Positions 1 to 7,620 of a stretch of 64,000 nt of DNA are shown in pieces. Numbering within the stretch: the stretch's first letter is position 1; each line of letters begins with the position of its first letter. Position numbers and translations under genes: made by a program. The notes beneath the pieces are model-generated. The model saw only the letters and a list, made by a program, of their open reading frames with translations, ran no database searches and was not told the DNA's origin. The DNA is from Caulobacter sp. FWC26 (GTDB lineage Bacteria; Pseudomonadota; Alphaproteobacteria; Caulobacterales; Caulobacteraceae), in the NCBI RefSeq assembly GCF_002742645.2, contig NZ_CP033875.1:3450001-3514000 (forward strand). Direction: 5' to 3'.

Positions 1-704
1 CTCTCGCTGGCGGTTCGGGTCAGGCCCTCGCGGCGCAGCACGGCCTCGGTCGCATAGACGAACTCACCCGCCCCCGGGATCAGGCACACGCCCTTCAGCC
101 GCTCCTCCAGCCCCAGGGTTCCAGGCGGACGCGGACGGCGAAAGACCTCGAAGGACAGCTGCGGCGGGCGATTGCCGAACGGCTCCAGCGGCAGATCCTC
201 GAACACCACATAGGCCACGCCGCGATAGGCCGGCGCGTCGCCTTCGATCGCCGCGATCAGCGGGTCGGGAAGCTGGTCCTCGGTTCCGCGATGCACGCGC
301 ATCGTCGCGCCTGACAGATCCATGACCCGGCCGTCGGCCCAGACCCGGCCGATCCCGTCGATCGGTCCCTCGGCCACCGCGACGGCGAACGACAGGCTGT
401 AGGCGTAGGCGGTCGTCTTCTGGCCCTTGGAGCCGCCGACCCGGCCCTCGATCCGCCGCTCTCGAAAGCGCGCGGCCCAGATCACTTGGCCGCCGACGCG
501 GGCCCGGCCGAACACGCACGGCAGGGCTGCGCCCTCGGCCGCGCCCGTCAGGCGCAGCTCGGGGATACGCGGGCCGACCTGCCGCGCGGGCGACAGCGCC
601 GACAGCGCCGCCTGATCGACCATGCCGCCCACGACCGCGCCGACCACCGCCCCGATCGGACCGCCGATCGCCGAGCCGACGCTGGAAAGGATGACTTGAG
701 CCAT
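1..704 (-). CDS. GTA gp15-like host-specificity / baseplate hub protein (partial)
   Basis: The ATG is at 704-702 and the frame stays open to the window edge, giving the first 234 residues. The N-terminus MAQVILSSVGSAIGG is a glycine/alanine-rich hydrophobic stretch typical of GTA and phage tail-tip hub proteins, followed by the GRARVGGQVIWAARF region of the gp15 (host specificity protein, TIM-barrel-like DUF) family. Full-length members run to about 1200-1300 residues, so most of the protein lies outside the window. It is the last gene of the cluster, 12 bases after the gp14 stop. The family forms the central hub and tail tip that contacts the recipient cell. Confidence 0.85.
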   Translation of the reverse strand, partial: MAQVILSSVGSAIGGPIGAVVGAVVGGMVDQAALSALSPARQVGPRIPELRLTGAAEGAALPCVFGRARVGGQVIWAARFRERRIEGRVGGSKGQKTTAYAYSLSFAVAVAEGPIDGIGRVWADGRVMDLSGATMRVHRGTEDQLPDPLIAAIEGDAPAYRGVAYVVFEDLPLEPFGNRPPQLSFEVFRRPRPPGTLGLEERLKGVCLIPGAGEFVYATEAVLRREGLTRTASE

Positions 705-716
705 GCGGCCTCCTGC

Positions 717-1247
717 TCAGAAGGGAAATCGAAACGCCGCGACCACCCGCTCGCGCCACCAGCGGCCCAGGGCGCTCTCGACGCAGGCGCGGCCCCAATA
801 GGCGTGGATCATCCGGTCGGGCGCGGACTGGATCGCGCAGTGCTTGGCCGCCGCGCCGGGGGCCATGCGGAAGACCAGCACGTCGCCGGGCCGGGTCTGG
901 GACAAGGGAATGGCGACCAGCCAGCGGCTGAACGCCTCCAGCAGCGGCTCGCCGACGCCGAGCTCGGCCCAGTCGGGACGATAGGGCGGCGGCGCTTCGG
1001 GCTCCTCGCCGTACAGTCCCCGCCAGACCCCGCGCACGAGGCCCAGGCAGTCGCAGCCGGCGCCGAGGGTCGAGGCCTGATGACGATAGGGGGTGCCGAG
1101 CCAGAGGCGGGTTTCCTCCAGCACGCGGCAAGCCCCCTCCACCGCCGTTCGGCGGTCCCCCTGCCCCGATGGGGGAGGAAGGTGGAAATCCTTCCGCCCC
1201 CTCTGGGGGCGGACGGTCGCGCGCAGCGCGGCCCGGTGGGGGCTCAC
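717..1247 (-). CDS. GTA gp14-like NlpC/P60 peptidase
   Basis: Predicted tail-associated cell-wall peptidase of the GTA particle. The catalytic Cys lies in GCDCLGLVRGVW and the His in AKHCAIQ, matching NlpC/P60 cysteine peptidases, and the core LGTPYRHQAS is typical of GTA gp14. The long form starts with GTG at 1247 in a GTGA overlap with the gp13 stop. Its first about 35 residues (SPHRAALRATVRPQRG and on) are translated from hairpin repeat A1, not from homologous sequence. A GTG at 1142, in the same frame, would give a 141-residue protein of normal family length. Which start is used cannot be decided from sequence alone. Confidence 0.87.
   Translation of the reverse strand: MSPHRAALRATVRPQRGRKDFHLPPPSGQGDRRTAVEGACRVLEETRLWLGTPYRHQASTLGAGCDCLGLVRGVWRGLYGEEPEAPPPYRPDWAELGVGEPLLEAFSRWLVAIPLSQTRPGDVLVFRMAPGAAAKHCAIQSAPDRMIHAYWGRACVESALGRWWRERVVAAFRFPF
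1131..1244. repeat. REPIN-like paired hairpin, family A (copy A1)
   Basis: Two inverted GC-rich arms beginning AGCCCCCTCC and ending GTGGGGGCT, each with an internal hairpin. It is inserted exactly between gp13 and gp14 and supplies the 5' coding extension of gp14. Related copies are at 4235, 7621 and 44559. Confidence 0.8.
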
Positions 1248-1870
1248 CGCCGCCCGCCGTCGTTGCGCTCGCCCTCGACGGGGTACAGCGTCAGGAAGTC
1301 CTCACCCGGCGCGGTGGGGAAGCCTCGGAAGTTGACGCCGTTGTCGAACGTCGTAACGCAGGTGGCCCAGCGCTTGTCGCAGGTCGCGCCGGGCGCGGGC
1401 GTGATCCCGCAGCGGGCGTCGCCCAGCCGCGCGTCGCACAGCCGGGTGAAGGTGCGTCCGGCCACCCGCTCCAGCGCCGCCAAGGGCCCGGCCAGGGTGG
1501 CGGTGAAGGCCTCGCCCTCGCGGGTGATCGAGGCGATGGTGGCCGTCCACAACGACACGCGACGAGAGGGCTCGCTCCAGTCGACCCGCAGCGCCTCGAT
1601 CCGCGCGCCGTCATAGAGGCCGGCGGCGAGGTCACCCGCGTCGACGCCCGCGTCGTCCAGAACGCCCAGCACCGCCGCTTGTCCCGGCGCGTAACCGGCG
1701 GCGCTCTCGACGGCGCCGGGACTGAGGCCCGCGCGCGCTTTGCAATCGACGTCATCGACGACCAGCGGCTGGTCATGGTCGGTAAAGCCCAGCTGCGTCC
1801 CGTCGGCGCGGGTCAGGATCCAGGCATGGCAAAGACGGGTCTCGTCCAGGCCTTCAGGCAAGGCGCGCAT
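1244..1870 (-). CDS. GTA gp13-like protein (DUF2163 / C-terminal DUF)
   Basis: A 208-residue tail/baseplate protein of the family annotated as DUF2163 or 'baseplate hub domain-containing' in GTA clusters. The N-terminus (LCHAWILTRADGTQLGFTDHD) is a family hallmark, and the C-terminal part has the Cys-containing segments LCDARLGDARCG and CDKRW, which in RcGTA correspond to a cysteine-rich iron-sulfur hub region. The start ATG at 1870 overlaps the gp12 stop (TGATG), so translation is probably coupled. The final residues (NDGGRR) abut repeat A1, and the stop TGA falls at the repeat edge. Confidence 0.87.
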   Translation of the reverse strand: MRALPEGLDETRLCHAWILTRADGTQLGFTDHDQPLVVDDVDCKARAGLSPGAVESAAGYAPGQAAVLGVLDDAGVDAGDLAAGLYDGARIEALRVDWSEPSRRVSLWTATIASITREGEAFTATLAGPLAALERVAGRTFTRLCDARLGDARCGITPAPGATCDKRWATCVTTFDNGVNFRGFPTAPGEDFLTLYPVEGERNDGGRR

Positions 1871-2502
1871 CAGACCAGCACCTCGACCAGGGCGCAGGCC
1901 GTGACCCGGGCGGCGGCGAAACCCTCCAAGGTCACGTCCAGCCGATCGAGATCAAAACGCACCGGCGTGTCGAACGCGAACCCGGCCGTCACCGCCGCCC
2001 CCACCACCGGCGCGGTGTTGAGCGTGACCAGACCCGTCGTGACGTCGACGGCGAAAGCCCCCGGCGCCAGCGCCACGCCCGCCACCGCCACCTTCACTGA
2101 ACCAGCCACCGGCTTGGTCAGGGTGCGGACCACCGCCTCCGTCCCCGCCCCGTAGGTCTTGCGCAGTTGGAAGACCGTGCGCGCGCCGTCGCCGGTTCCT
2201 AGCACCTGGTCGCCGGCAGAGGGTTGAGCCGACGGCGCGCAGGACTTGCAGTCCGCCGGATCGCGGAACCGAAAGCCGTGCAATCGCCCGCGCCGGGCCT
2301 CGAAGAAGGCGACCAGCTCGGCGATCTCGTCCAGCGGACGCGGCGCGGTGGCGATCAGATAGCGGCGGCGGCTCAGAGCCCAGGGACTGGTGCGCCGCTC
2401 ATGGCCAGAGGCCAGGGTCACCACGTCGGTCCGCCGCTCGACGCCGCCGGTGCAGCCGAACGCCAGGCGCGCAGGCAGGCGCGCCTCATGGAACTCGCTC
2501 AT
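1870..2502 (-). CDS. GTA gp12-like distal tail protein (TIGR02217 family)
   Basis: A 210-residue protein that starts MSEFHEARLPARLAFG, the conserved opening of GTA gp12 / TIGR02217 distal tail proteins. The family forms the ring joining tail tube and baseplate. A longer in-frame extension exists upstream, but the ATG at 2502 is preceded by a good AGAAGGA ribosome binding site and matches the family start. The segment GFRFRDPADCKSC is also typical. It is the first gene of the distal block (gp12-gp15), which is separated from the tape-measure gene by a plus-strand DUF805 gene, so this block probably has its own promoter between 2503 and 2653. Confidence 0.88.
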   Translation of the reverse strand: MSEFHEARLPARLAFGCTGGVERRTDVVTLASGHERRTSPWALSRRRYLIATAPRPLDEIAELVAFFEARRGRLHGFRFRDPADCKSCAPSAQPSAGDQVLGTGDGARTVFQLRKTYGAGTEAVVRTLTKPVAGSVKVAVAGVALAPGAFAVDVTTGLVTLNTAPVVGAAVTAGFAFDTPVRFDLDRLDVTLEGFAAARVTACALVEVLV

Positions 2503-2653
2503 CAAGCGATCCTTCTGGAAAGTCGTGAAAAGGTTTGCGGAAAAGCAGGGCGGCGCGTAGCCGGGCGCCATTAAGACGACGTCATGACCCGCTTTTCACT
2601 TCTTGCGCGGGCGATCGGTCCCTAAGTTAAGGATCGAGATTGGAGACCAAGAG

Positions 2654-3118
2654 ATGGATTGGAAGACCCTGTTCCTGTCGCCTGAGGGCCGCATCGGCCG
2701 GCAGTCGTTCTGGATCGGCTGGCTCGTCCTGCTGGGCGTCAACGCGGTCGCCGGCTGGATTCCGCTGATCGGATGGGCGCTGTCTCTGGCCACGATCTAC
2801 GCCAGCGTCTGCATCCATACCAAGCGTCTGCACGACATGGGTCAGACGGGCTGGTGGCAGGTTCTGCCCTGGGTGCTGGGTCCGGCCCTGGTGTTCGGCG
2901 CCGCCGTTTCCGTGGGGGTCATGCCCGCCATCGCCGCCCTCACCAATGGCGAGCCCGAGGTGTCGGCCCTGACCGCTCTGGTTGGTCTGTTTGTCGCCTG
3001 CTTTATCGCCTTCGGCATCTGGCTGGCCTTCACCCTGTGGGTCGGCTGCAGCGTCGGCCAGCCGCGCGAGAACAAGTACGGCCCGGCGCCGATCAACCCG
3101 AACGCGGTGACGGTTTAG
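2654..3118 (+). CDS. DUF805 family inner-membrane protein
   Basis: A 154-residue protein beginning MDWKTLFLSPEGRIGRQSFW, the classic DUF805 N-terminus (the GRIGRxxFW motif). About four hydrophobic segments follow, with the family motif KRLHDMGQTGWW near residue 60. The ATG at 2654 follows a GGAGA ribosome site. The function of DUF805 is unknown. It lies on the opposite strand inside the GTA cluster, between tape measure and gp12, and has no known role in GTA particles, so it is probably an inserted cargo gene. It runs toward the tape-measure gene with repeat B1 in between. Confidence 0.85.
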   Translation: MDWKTLFLSPEGRIGRQSFWIGWLVLLGVNAVAGWIPLIGWALSLATIYASVCIHTKRLHDMGQTGWWQVLPWVLGPALVFGAAVSVGVMPAIAALTNGEPEVSALTALVGLFVACFIAFGIWLAFTLWVGCSVGQPRENKYGPAPINPNAVTV

Positions 3119-3120
3119 GT

Positions 3121-3250
3121 GAAACCCCCTTCCCCCTCGATGGGGGAAGGGTTGGGGATGGGGGTGATCACTTCCGCCAGACGCCCGCGAGGCGTCACCC
3201 GCCGAAGTCACCCCCACCCAACCCTCCCCCATCAAGGGGGAGGGGCTTTC
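3121..3250. repeat. REPIN-like paired hairpin, family B (copy B1)
   Basis: Inverted arms of the type CCCCTTCCCCCTC...GGGGGAAGGGTTGGGG and the complementary arm ending AAGGGGGAGGGGCTTTC. It fills the gap between convergent DUF805 and the tape-measure gene and could act as a bidirectional terminator. The tape-measure stop codon touches its edge. Confidence 0.78.
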
Positions 3251-3755
3251 ACAGCCCCCTCGCCCCCAGACTTACCGCCCGCGCCAGGGCCTGGGCGATC
3301 TGGGCGTCGGAGCGGATCAGGCCCGACGCCTCGCCGCCCTGGACATTGACCGTCACCGAGACGGGGCCGCCGCCCACCGGCTCGATCGATCCCGCGCCAG
3401 AGGGTCGAAACAGCTCCGGTCCCCGCTCCCCGACTAGGTAGGCCCCGCCCGGCAGCACCGGCCCGCCGTCGGCACGGGCGCCTGCGAAGACCTTGGTCAG
3501 GGTCTCGCCGAGACCCCCGCCCTTCAACGCCGCTCCGGCCGCGCCCAGCACCGCGCGCGCCAGTTCCGACAGCGACACCTCCCCGTCCGAGGCCGCGCGG
3601 GCCAAGGAGCGGACCAGAGATGCGCCGGCGCGGGCGAAGGCCTCGTCGATCGAGCGCGCGGCGCGCTCGGCGGGCGCTTTCAGGCTCTCCAACGCAGCGG
3701 CCGCCTCGGCGGCGCGAGCGGGGACGGCCGATAGGCCCTCTGGCTCCAAACTCAT
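3249..3755 (-). CDS. GTA short tail tape-measure protein (gp11-like)
   Basis: A 168-residue protein starting MSLEPEGLSAVPARAAEAA at an ATG that overlaps the preceding stop (TGATG). It is mostly alanine-rich helix, and the C-terminal half has FAGARADGGPVLPGGAYLVGERGPELF in pieces, the module shared by GTA and phage tape-measure C-termini. Dedicated tape measures in long-tailed phages exceed 600 residues; GTA particles have very short tails, and gp11 is accordingly small. The stop is flush with repeat B1. Confidence 0.85.
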   Translation of the reverse strand: MSLEPEGLSAVPARAAEAAAALESLKAPAERAARSIDEAFARAGASLVRSLARAASDGEVSLSELARAVLGAAGAALKGGGLGETLTKVFAGARADGGPVLPGGAYLVGERGPELFRPSGAGSIEPVGGGPVSVTVNVQGGEASGLIRSDAQIAQALARAVSLGARGL

Positions 3756-3931
3756 CACAAGGCCTCCTCGTCGGGATAGCGGGCGATCAGGTCTTGCAGG
3801 CCCGCACGGTTCAGGGACGGCGCGGCCGGCGCCTCGGTGAGCGCCCGCCACTCCTTCAGCGACAGCCGCCAGAAGGCGTCGGGCGGCAGGCCCAGCGACA
3901 GCGCCAGGCGCAGCGGCGCGGCCCAGCTCAT
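3755..3931 (-). CDS. GTA tail assembly chaperone, rcc01693 / DUF2376 type
   Basis: A 58-residue protein, MSWAAPLRLALSLGLPPDAFWRLS..., too small to stand out among overlapping frames but recognisable as the DUF2376 / TIGR02216-type GTA protein (g10.1). The FWRLSLKEWRAL segment is characteristic. Its ATG forms an ATGA overlap with the end of the preceding gene, and its own stop overlaps the tape-measure start, so the three genes 10, 10.1 and 11 form a tightly coupled unit. By analogy with phage G/GT proteins it probably chaperones the tape measure. Confidence 0.82.
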   Translation of the reverse strand: MSWAAPLRLALSLGLPPDAFWRLSLKEWRALTEAPAAPSLNRAGLQDLIARYPDEEAL

Positions 3932-4212
3932 GCGCAGGCGGCCAAGGCGGCGGCCAGGGCGCTGGCGGCCTCGGGCACGGTGGCGCGGGCGGCGATCTCC
4001 GGCGCCTCGCCGCCGCCCTCCAGCAGCGCGGCCAGGATGGCGGAGAGCTCGCCGGCGCTGAGCGTGGCGATACGGTCGGGCAGCTGGGACCAGTCGGAGA
4101 GATTCAGCGCCGCCTCGATCCGGGCCAGGGCGCCGAGCGTCAGGCACAGGCGACGCGGCGCGCCGGCCAGGATCACGACGACCTCGCCGCGGGCGGGGTT
4201 GGGGGTGAGCAT
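3928..4212 (-). CDS. GTA tail tube chaperone family protein (gp10-like, GTA_TA)
   Basis: A 94-residue protein, MLTPNPARGEVVVILAGAPR..., matching the 'gene transfer agent family protein' (PF11836-type) group. The RGEVxxxLxGxxxxLCLTLGALAxIE pattern is the family signature. It lies between tail tube and tape measure, where long-tailed phages encode assembly chaperones, and overlaps the next gene by ATGA. Repeat A2 separates it from the upstream tail-tube gene. Confidence 0.86.
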   Translation of the reverse strand: MLTPNPARGEVVVILAGAPRRLCLTLGALARIEAALNLSDWSQLPDRIATLSAGELSAILAALLEGGGEAPEIAARATVPEAASALAAALAACA

Positions 4213-4234
4213 TCTGAGGGGTTCCTTCTCACTT

Positions 4235-4340
4235 GCCCCCTCCGCGCTTCGCGCTCCTCCCCCGGAGGGGGAAGAAGGAGATGCGCGCGCCTTCTGCCCC
4301 CTCCGGGGGCGGACGACCGCGAAGCGGCCAGGTGGGGGCC
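4235..4340. repeat. REPIN-like paired hairpin, family A (copy A2)
   Basis: Arms start GCCCCCTCCGCGCTTCGCGC and end CCAGGTGGGGGCC, each with an inner CCCCGGAGGGG-type hairpin. It sits directly 3' of the major tail protein gene on the minus-strand transcript. Confidence 0.85.
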
Positions 4341-4349
4341 CGAATGGGA

Positions 4350-4766
4350 CTAAAGCGCCGTAAAGCTCACCGCCCCGGCGCTGGCCAGGCTGAGCGCGAA
4401 GGCGGCCTCGCCGTCGTGTTCGCCGGCGTATTCCAGGGCCGCGACGATGAACGGTCCCTCGAGCTGGCCGAAATCCGGGATAATCAGCCGCCAGGCGCGG
4501 GCCGACTGCTCGAAGAAGCTGGTCCGGACCTCGGCGTCGGAGGCCGCGTCGCGGAACACGCCGGAGCCCGACACGGCCACCGAACGCACCCCGGCCCCGG
4601 CCAGCAGCTCGCGCCAGCGGCCGGCGCTGTCGCTGTCCGTGACATCCAGGGTCTTGGCGTTGAGGCTGATGGTGCGGGCGCGCAGGCCCGCCACGGTGTG
4701 AAAGGTCGGAGCGGCGGCCCCGTCGCTGATCTTCAGCAGCATGTCCTTGCCGGCTTGGGCGGCCAT
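4350..4766 (-). CDS. GTA major tail tube protein (gp9-like, TP901-1 family)
   Basis: A 138-residue protein starting MAAQAGKDMLLKISDG, typical of the TP901-1 / GTA major tail protein family. Conserved pieces include the LDVTDSDSAGRWRELLAGAGVRSV region and the DAEVRTSFF segment. Subunits stack as hexameric rings to form the tube. It is the second most abundant structural protein, and the gene is followed at once by hairpin repeat A2, which may stabilise the 3' end of its message. Confidence 0.9.
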   Translation of the reverse strand: MAAQAGKDMLLKISDGAAAPTFHTVAGLRARTISLNAKTLDVTDSDSAGRWRELLAGAGVRSVAVSGSGVFRDAASDAEVRTSFFEQSARAWRLIIPDFGQLEGPFIVAALEYAGEHDGEAAFALSLASAGAVSFTAL

Positions 4767-4782
4767 GATGTGTCTCCGGGTT

Positions 4783-5181
4783 CTAGAGGGCCTCGGTCAC
4801 GGCCCGCACGCGGACGATCCCGAGGGTGGTTTCGCGATCCGCGCCGGCGAAGACGTCGGCATAGGGCACGCGCAGGTTTACGAGGCGCCGGCCGACCAGG
4901 GCGGGCCGGGCGTCGTGCAAGGCCGCGCGGACGGCCGCCACCAGGGCGCGGGCCTCCTCGGGTCCGCCGAAGCGGCTGGCGCAGGTCAGGGTCAGCAGGT
5001 GCTCGATCCCCTCCCCCTCGACGCCGCCAACCGGCCGGCCTTCGGCGCGGGTGACGACGATGCAGGGAAAGGTCGGCAGGCGGGGACTGACGCCATAGAT
5101 CCGCTGGCCGGCGATGGCGGTGACGGCGGGCGCGGCTTTGAGCGTCGCGACCAGGGCGTCGATCAGGGGCTTGTCGGTCAC
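4783..5181 (-). CDS. GTA tail terminator, DUF3168 family (gp8-like)
   Basis: DUF3168 proteins cap the tail tube at its junction with the head. The sequence after the GTG at 5181 (TDKPLIDALVATLKAAPAV) matches the family, with the LPTFPCIVV and GEGIEHLLTL strands. That GTG overlaps the stop of the preceding connector gene (GTGA), which makes it the preferred start over a GTG/ATG farther up at 5211. The usual head-closure gene (g7) is absent between the connector and this gene. Confidence 0.87.
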   Translation of the reverse strand: MTDKPLIDALVATLKAAPAVTAIAGQRIYGVSPRLPTFPCIVVTRAEGRPVGGVEGEGIEHLLTLTCASRFGGPEEARALVAAVRAALHDARPALVGRRLVNLRVPYADVFAGADRETTLGIVRVRAVTEAL

Positions 5182-5447
5182 AGCCGGGCCTTTCGGTAGG
5201 GGGCCAGCCACGGCTCGACGAGCGTCAGGGCCGGTTCGCCGGACTCACGATGCTCGTAGGCGTGGGCGGCCAGGATCAGCACCGACAGGCGCAGCGGCGC
5301 GGGGCTTTGGGCGCTCAGGACGACGCCGGCGGCGCTGGCCACCCGCGCCTCGGCGGCGTCGATCAGCAGGGTCAGCAGCGCGTCTTCCGAAGGGTCGGAC
5401 ACGCGCAGAAACGCCCTGGCCTCGGCCAGGGTGAGGGCTTGGGGCAT
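5178..5447 (-). CDS. GTA head-tail connector protein (gp6-like)
   Basis: An 89-residue, mostly helical protein, MPQALTLAEARAFLRVSDPSEDALLTLLIDAAEARV..., matching the phage gp6 / YqbG-like head-tail connector family (the LxxAKxxLRVxxxxEDxLLxxLIxAA pattern). It would form the adaptor ring under the portal. RcGTA gp6 is longer, about 200 residues, so this is a short version. It overlaps the DUF3168 gene by GTGA. Confidence 0.83.
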   Translation of the reverse strand: MPQALTLAEARAFLRVSDPSEDALLTLLIDAAEARVASAAGVVLSAQSPAPLRLSVLILAAHAYEHRESGEPALTLVEPWLAPYRKARL

Positions 5448-5462
5448 GGTTTTCTCGGGAGA

Positions 5463-5581
5463 AAGCCCCTCCCCCTTGCGGGGAGGGGTTGGGGTGGGGG
5501 AGCCGGCTGGGCGCCAAGAGGGGATCGGCAGGCGCTGACACCCCCACCCCCTGCCCCTCCCCGCAAGGGGGAGGGGAACCT
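5463..5581. repeat. REPIN-like paired hairpin, family B (copy B2)
   Basis: Left arm AAGCCCCTCCCCCTTGCGGG and right arm ending CCGCAAGGGGGAGGGGAACC are inverted copies with a short spacer. It lies immediately 3' of the capsid gene and before the connector gene. Confidence 0.85.
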
Positions 5582-5590
5582 AGGATGGGA

Positions 5591-6814
5591 TTACGACGCC
5601 GCGAACTTCAGCAGCTTCACCGCGTCGAAGTTCTGGACGCCGCCGCCCACGCGCTTGGTGGTGTAGAACAGCACGTGCGGCTTGGCCGAGTACGGGTCGC
5701 GCAGCACGCGCACGCCCGCGCGGTCGACGATCAGATAGCCCTTCTCGAAGTCGCCGAACGCCACGGCCATGGCGTTGGCCGCCACGTCGGGCATGGCCTC
5801 GATCTCGGTGACCGGGAAGCCGAGCAGGCTGGCCGACTGTCCCGGCTGCAGGGCCGCGTTCCAGATATAGTTGCCTTGCGCGTCCTTGAACTTGCGCACG
5901 GCGCTGACTGTGCGGCGGTTCATCACGAAGCGGCCGTTCTGGCGGTGCTGGGCCTTGGCCGCATAGATCAGGTCGATCAGCTTGTCGGTCGGGTTCGACG
6001 CCGGCCAGCCCCCCGCCACGCCGGTCGCCAGGTAGCCGAGCTGGCCCCAGCTGTACGAGGCGTCCGGCGCAGCCGTGTAGGCCAAGAGGCCCTTGGGCTT
6101 GTTGATCCCGTCGCCGCTGATGAAGGCCGAGGTCTCCTGGGCGGCGAAGGCGTCTTGCACCTCCTCGGCCAGCCACTCGTCGATGCTGACATAGGCGTCG
6201 TCCAGCAAAGCCTGGGTGGCGGCCGGGCTGGCGTAGAGCTCGCCGGCCGGGAAGTCGATGACGTCCAGGGTCGGGGCCGTGGTCTCGGGACGCGCGGCGG
6301 TCTCGGCCACCCAGGCGGCGGCCAAGCCCGTGGGCGAGACCGGCTTGCGGAAGGTCCCAGCGCCGATGGTGCGCACCTGGCAGATCTCGCGCATCGGGCT
6401 GGTGGCGGCCAGGCGACGCAGGATCAGCCGCTCCAGCTCCGGCGGGGCGACATAGCCGCCGGCGGTGGCGGCGCCTTCAGACAGGCCCTTGGCTTCGAGC
6501 AGGGCGGCGGGTGTCTCGCCGGTCTTCACATAGCGGTCGAAGGCGGCCTTGCGCTCGTCGACGCTGGCCACCGGCGCGTCGCCGCCCAGCGCGGGTCGGC
6601 GCAGGTCGCTCATGATGCGGTCGAGACGCTCCTGGGCGCGGGAGACGGCCTCGTCGATACGGCCGACCTTCTCTTCCAGGAGGACGTCGGCCCGCTTGGT
6701 CTCGATCGCCGCCAGCCGCGCGTCATTGGCGGCCTTGAAGCTCTCGAACGCGGTCAAGACATCAGCCAGCGCCGCGCGGGCCTCGGGCGAGGCCGCGTGT
6801 TTGGTTTCCTTCAT
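5591..6814 (-). CDS. GTA major capsid protein (gp5-like, HK97 fold)
   Basis: A 407-residue HK97-family capsid. Residues about 10-90 are a charged alpha-helical delta domain (FESFKAANDARLAAIETKRA) that acts as a scaffold and is removed by the prohead protease. The mature shell protein starts near the GGYVAPPE segment, and typical pieces such as FRKPVSPTGLAAAWVAE and the C-terminal DPYSAKPHVLFYTTKRVGG are clear. The ATG at 6814 has a GGAGAA ribosome site; longer in-frame forms would translate repeat E1. The gene is bracketed by hairpin repeats E1 upstream and B2 downstream, which fits its need for high expression. Confidence 0.94.
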   Translation of the reverse strand: MKETKHAASPEARAALADVLTAFESFKAANDARLAAIETKRADVLLEEKVGRIDEAVSRAQERLDRIMSDLRRPALGGDAPVASVDERKAAFDRYVKTGETPAALLEAKGLSEGAATAGGYVAPPELERLILRRLAATSPMREICQVRTIGAGTFRKPVSPTGLAAAWVAETAARPETTAPTLDVIDFPAGELYASPAATQALLDDAYVSIDEWLAEEVQDAFAAQETSAFISGDGINKPKGLLAYTAAPDASYSWGQLGYLATGVAGGWPASNPTDKLIDLIYAAKAQHRQNGRFVMNRRTVSAVRKFKDAQGNYIWNAALQPGQSASLLGFPVTEIEAMPDVAANAMAVAFGDFEKGYLIVDRAGVRVLRDPYSAKPHVLFYTTKRVGGGVQNFDAVKLLKFAAS

Positions 6815-6835
6815 GGGGTTCTCCGGGTTGGGAAC

Positions 6836-6958
6836 AGATGCTCCCTCGCGATGCGGGGGAGCTGTCGCGGAGCGACTGAGGGGGCGAACTGGACATTGGC
6901 GGGGCTCGCCCCCTCCGGCCCGATGGGCCACCTCCCCCGCAATGCGGGGGAGGATCTT
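6836..6958. repeat. REPIN-like paired hairpin, family E (copy E1)
   Basis: Left arm is type 2 (AGATGCTCCC..., inner GTCGCGGAGCGAC hairpin); right arm is type 1 (inner GGCCCGATGGGCC hairpin, ending GGGGGAGGATCTT). The arms are inverted and separated by a short spacer. It lies between the protease and capsid genes, with the protease stop TGA at its edge. Confidence 0.87.
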
Positions 6959-7362
6959 CACGCCACCCTCAGCCGCGCGCCCGGCAGCATCGGGAAGGTC
7001 ACGATCGACACCTCCCACAGCTCCACGCGGGACAGCACGCGCAGGCGACCCTGCGTCCGCGCCTTCACCTGGCGAAAGCCGATGGAGAGGCCGTCCAGCG
7101 CCCCGGCTTCGACCAGGGCGGCGACCAGGGCTCCGCGTGGGGTCGCGCGCAAAATCCGTCCACGGACGAACAGGCCCTTGGCGTCCTCGACCACGGCGTC
7201 CCAGACGCCGATCGGCTCGGCCTCGTCGTGCTGGTGCAGCATCTTGACGGGGCTTCCGGTCGCCAGGCTTTCGGCGAAGGCTCCGGCGGCGGTGACGTCG
7301 TCATTGAGGTCGCGAGTCCAGAACAGGGACGCATAGCCCTCGATCTTCAGGTCATCGTTCAT
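6958..7362 (-). CDS. GTA prohead protease (gp4-like, HK97 U35/S78 family)
   Basis: A 134-residue maturation protease. It begins MNDDLKIEGYASLFWTRDLNDDV, and the His is in VKMLHQHDEAEPIG, the Ser in LDGLSIGFRQ, and the acidic residue in LWEVSIVTFPM, matching the catalytic layout of HK97 prohead proteases. It cleaves the capsid delta domain. The start overlaps the end of the upstream gp3.5-like gene by 11 bases. The last codon and stop coincide with the edge of repeat E1, so the original C-terminus may have been altered slightly. Confidence 0.92.
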   Translation of the reverse strand: MNDDLKIEGYASLFWTRDLNDDVTAAGAFAESLATGSPVKMLHQHDEAEPIGVWDAVVEDAKGLFVRGRILRATPRGALVAALVEAGALDGLSIGFRQVKARTQGRLRVLSRVELWEVSIVTFPMLPGARLRVA

Positions 7363-7603
7363 GGCCGCGCTCCAGTCGGGCCTCGATGCGGATCAGGCTC
7401 TGGCGGGCGGCCTCGGCCTGGGCCTCCAGGCGGGCCAGGCGCTCGGCGACCGGGGCCTGGGCCTCGAGCCGGCGCTGCATCTCGTCGATCCGCGCGGCGG
7501 CCTTGCCGGCCCAGAGCAGCGCGGCGGCCGCCTGCAGGAACACGGTGACCAGCACGGCGGCCGACACCTGACGGTCCAGCCGCCAGCGGGTGGGTTGGGT
7601 CAT
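7352..7603 (-). CDS. GTA gp3.5-like small membrane protein
   Basis: An 83-residue protein, MTQPTRWRLDRQVSAAVLVTVF..., with one transmembrane helix (residues about 12-30) followed by a charged coiled coil ending ARLERGHER. It occupies the position of RcGTA gene 3.5, a small hypothetical membrane protein between portal and protease. The ATG at 7603 lies just below repeat A3; longer in-frame starts would translate that repeat. Function is unknown; the position and overlap with the protease gene suggest a role in GTA production. Confidence 0.75.
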   Translation of the reverse strand: MTQPTRWRLDRQVSAAVLVTVFLQAAAALLWAGKAAARIDEMQRRLEAQAPVAERLARLEAQAEAARQSLIRIEARLERGHER

Positions 7604-7620
7604 GGGGTTCTCTCGATCAA

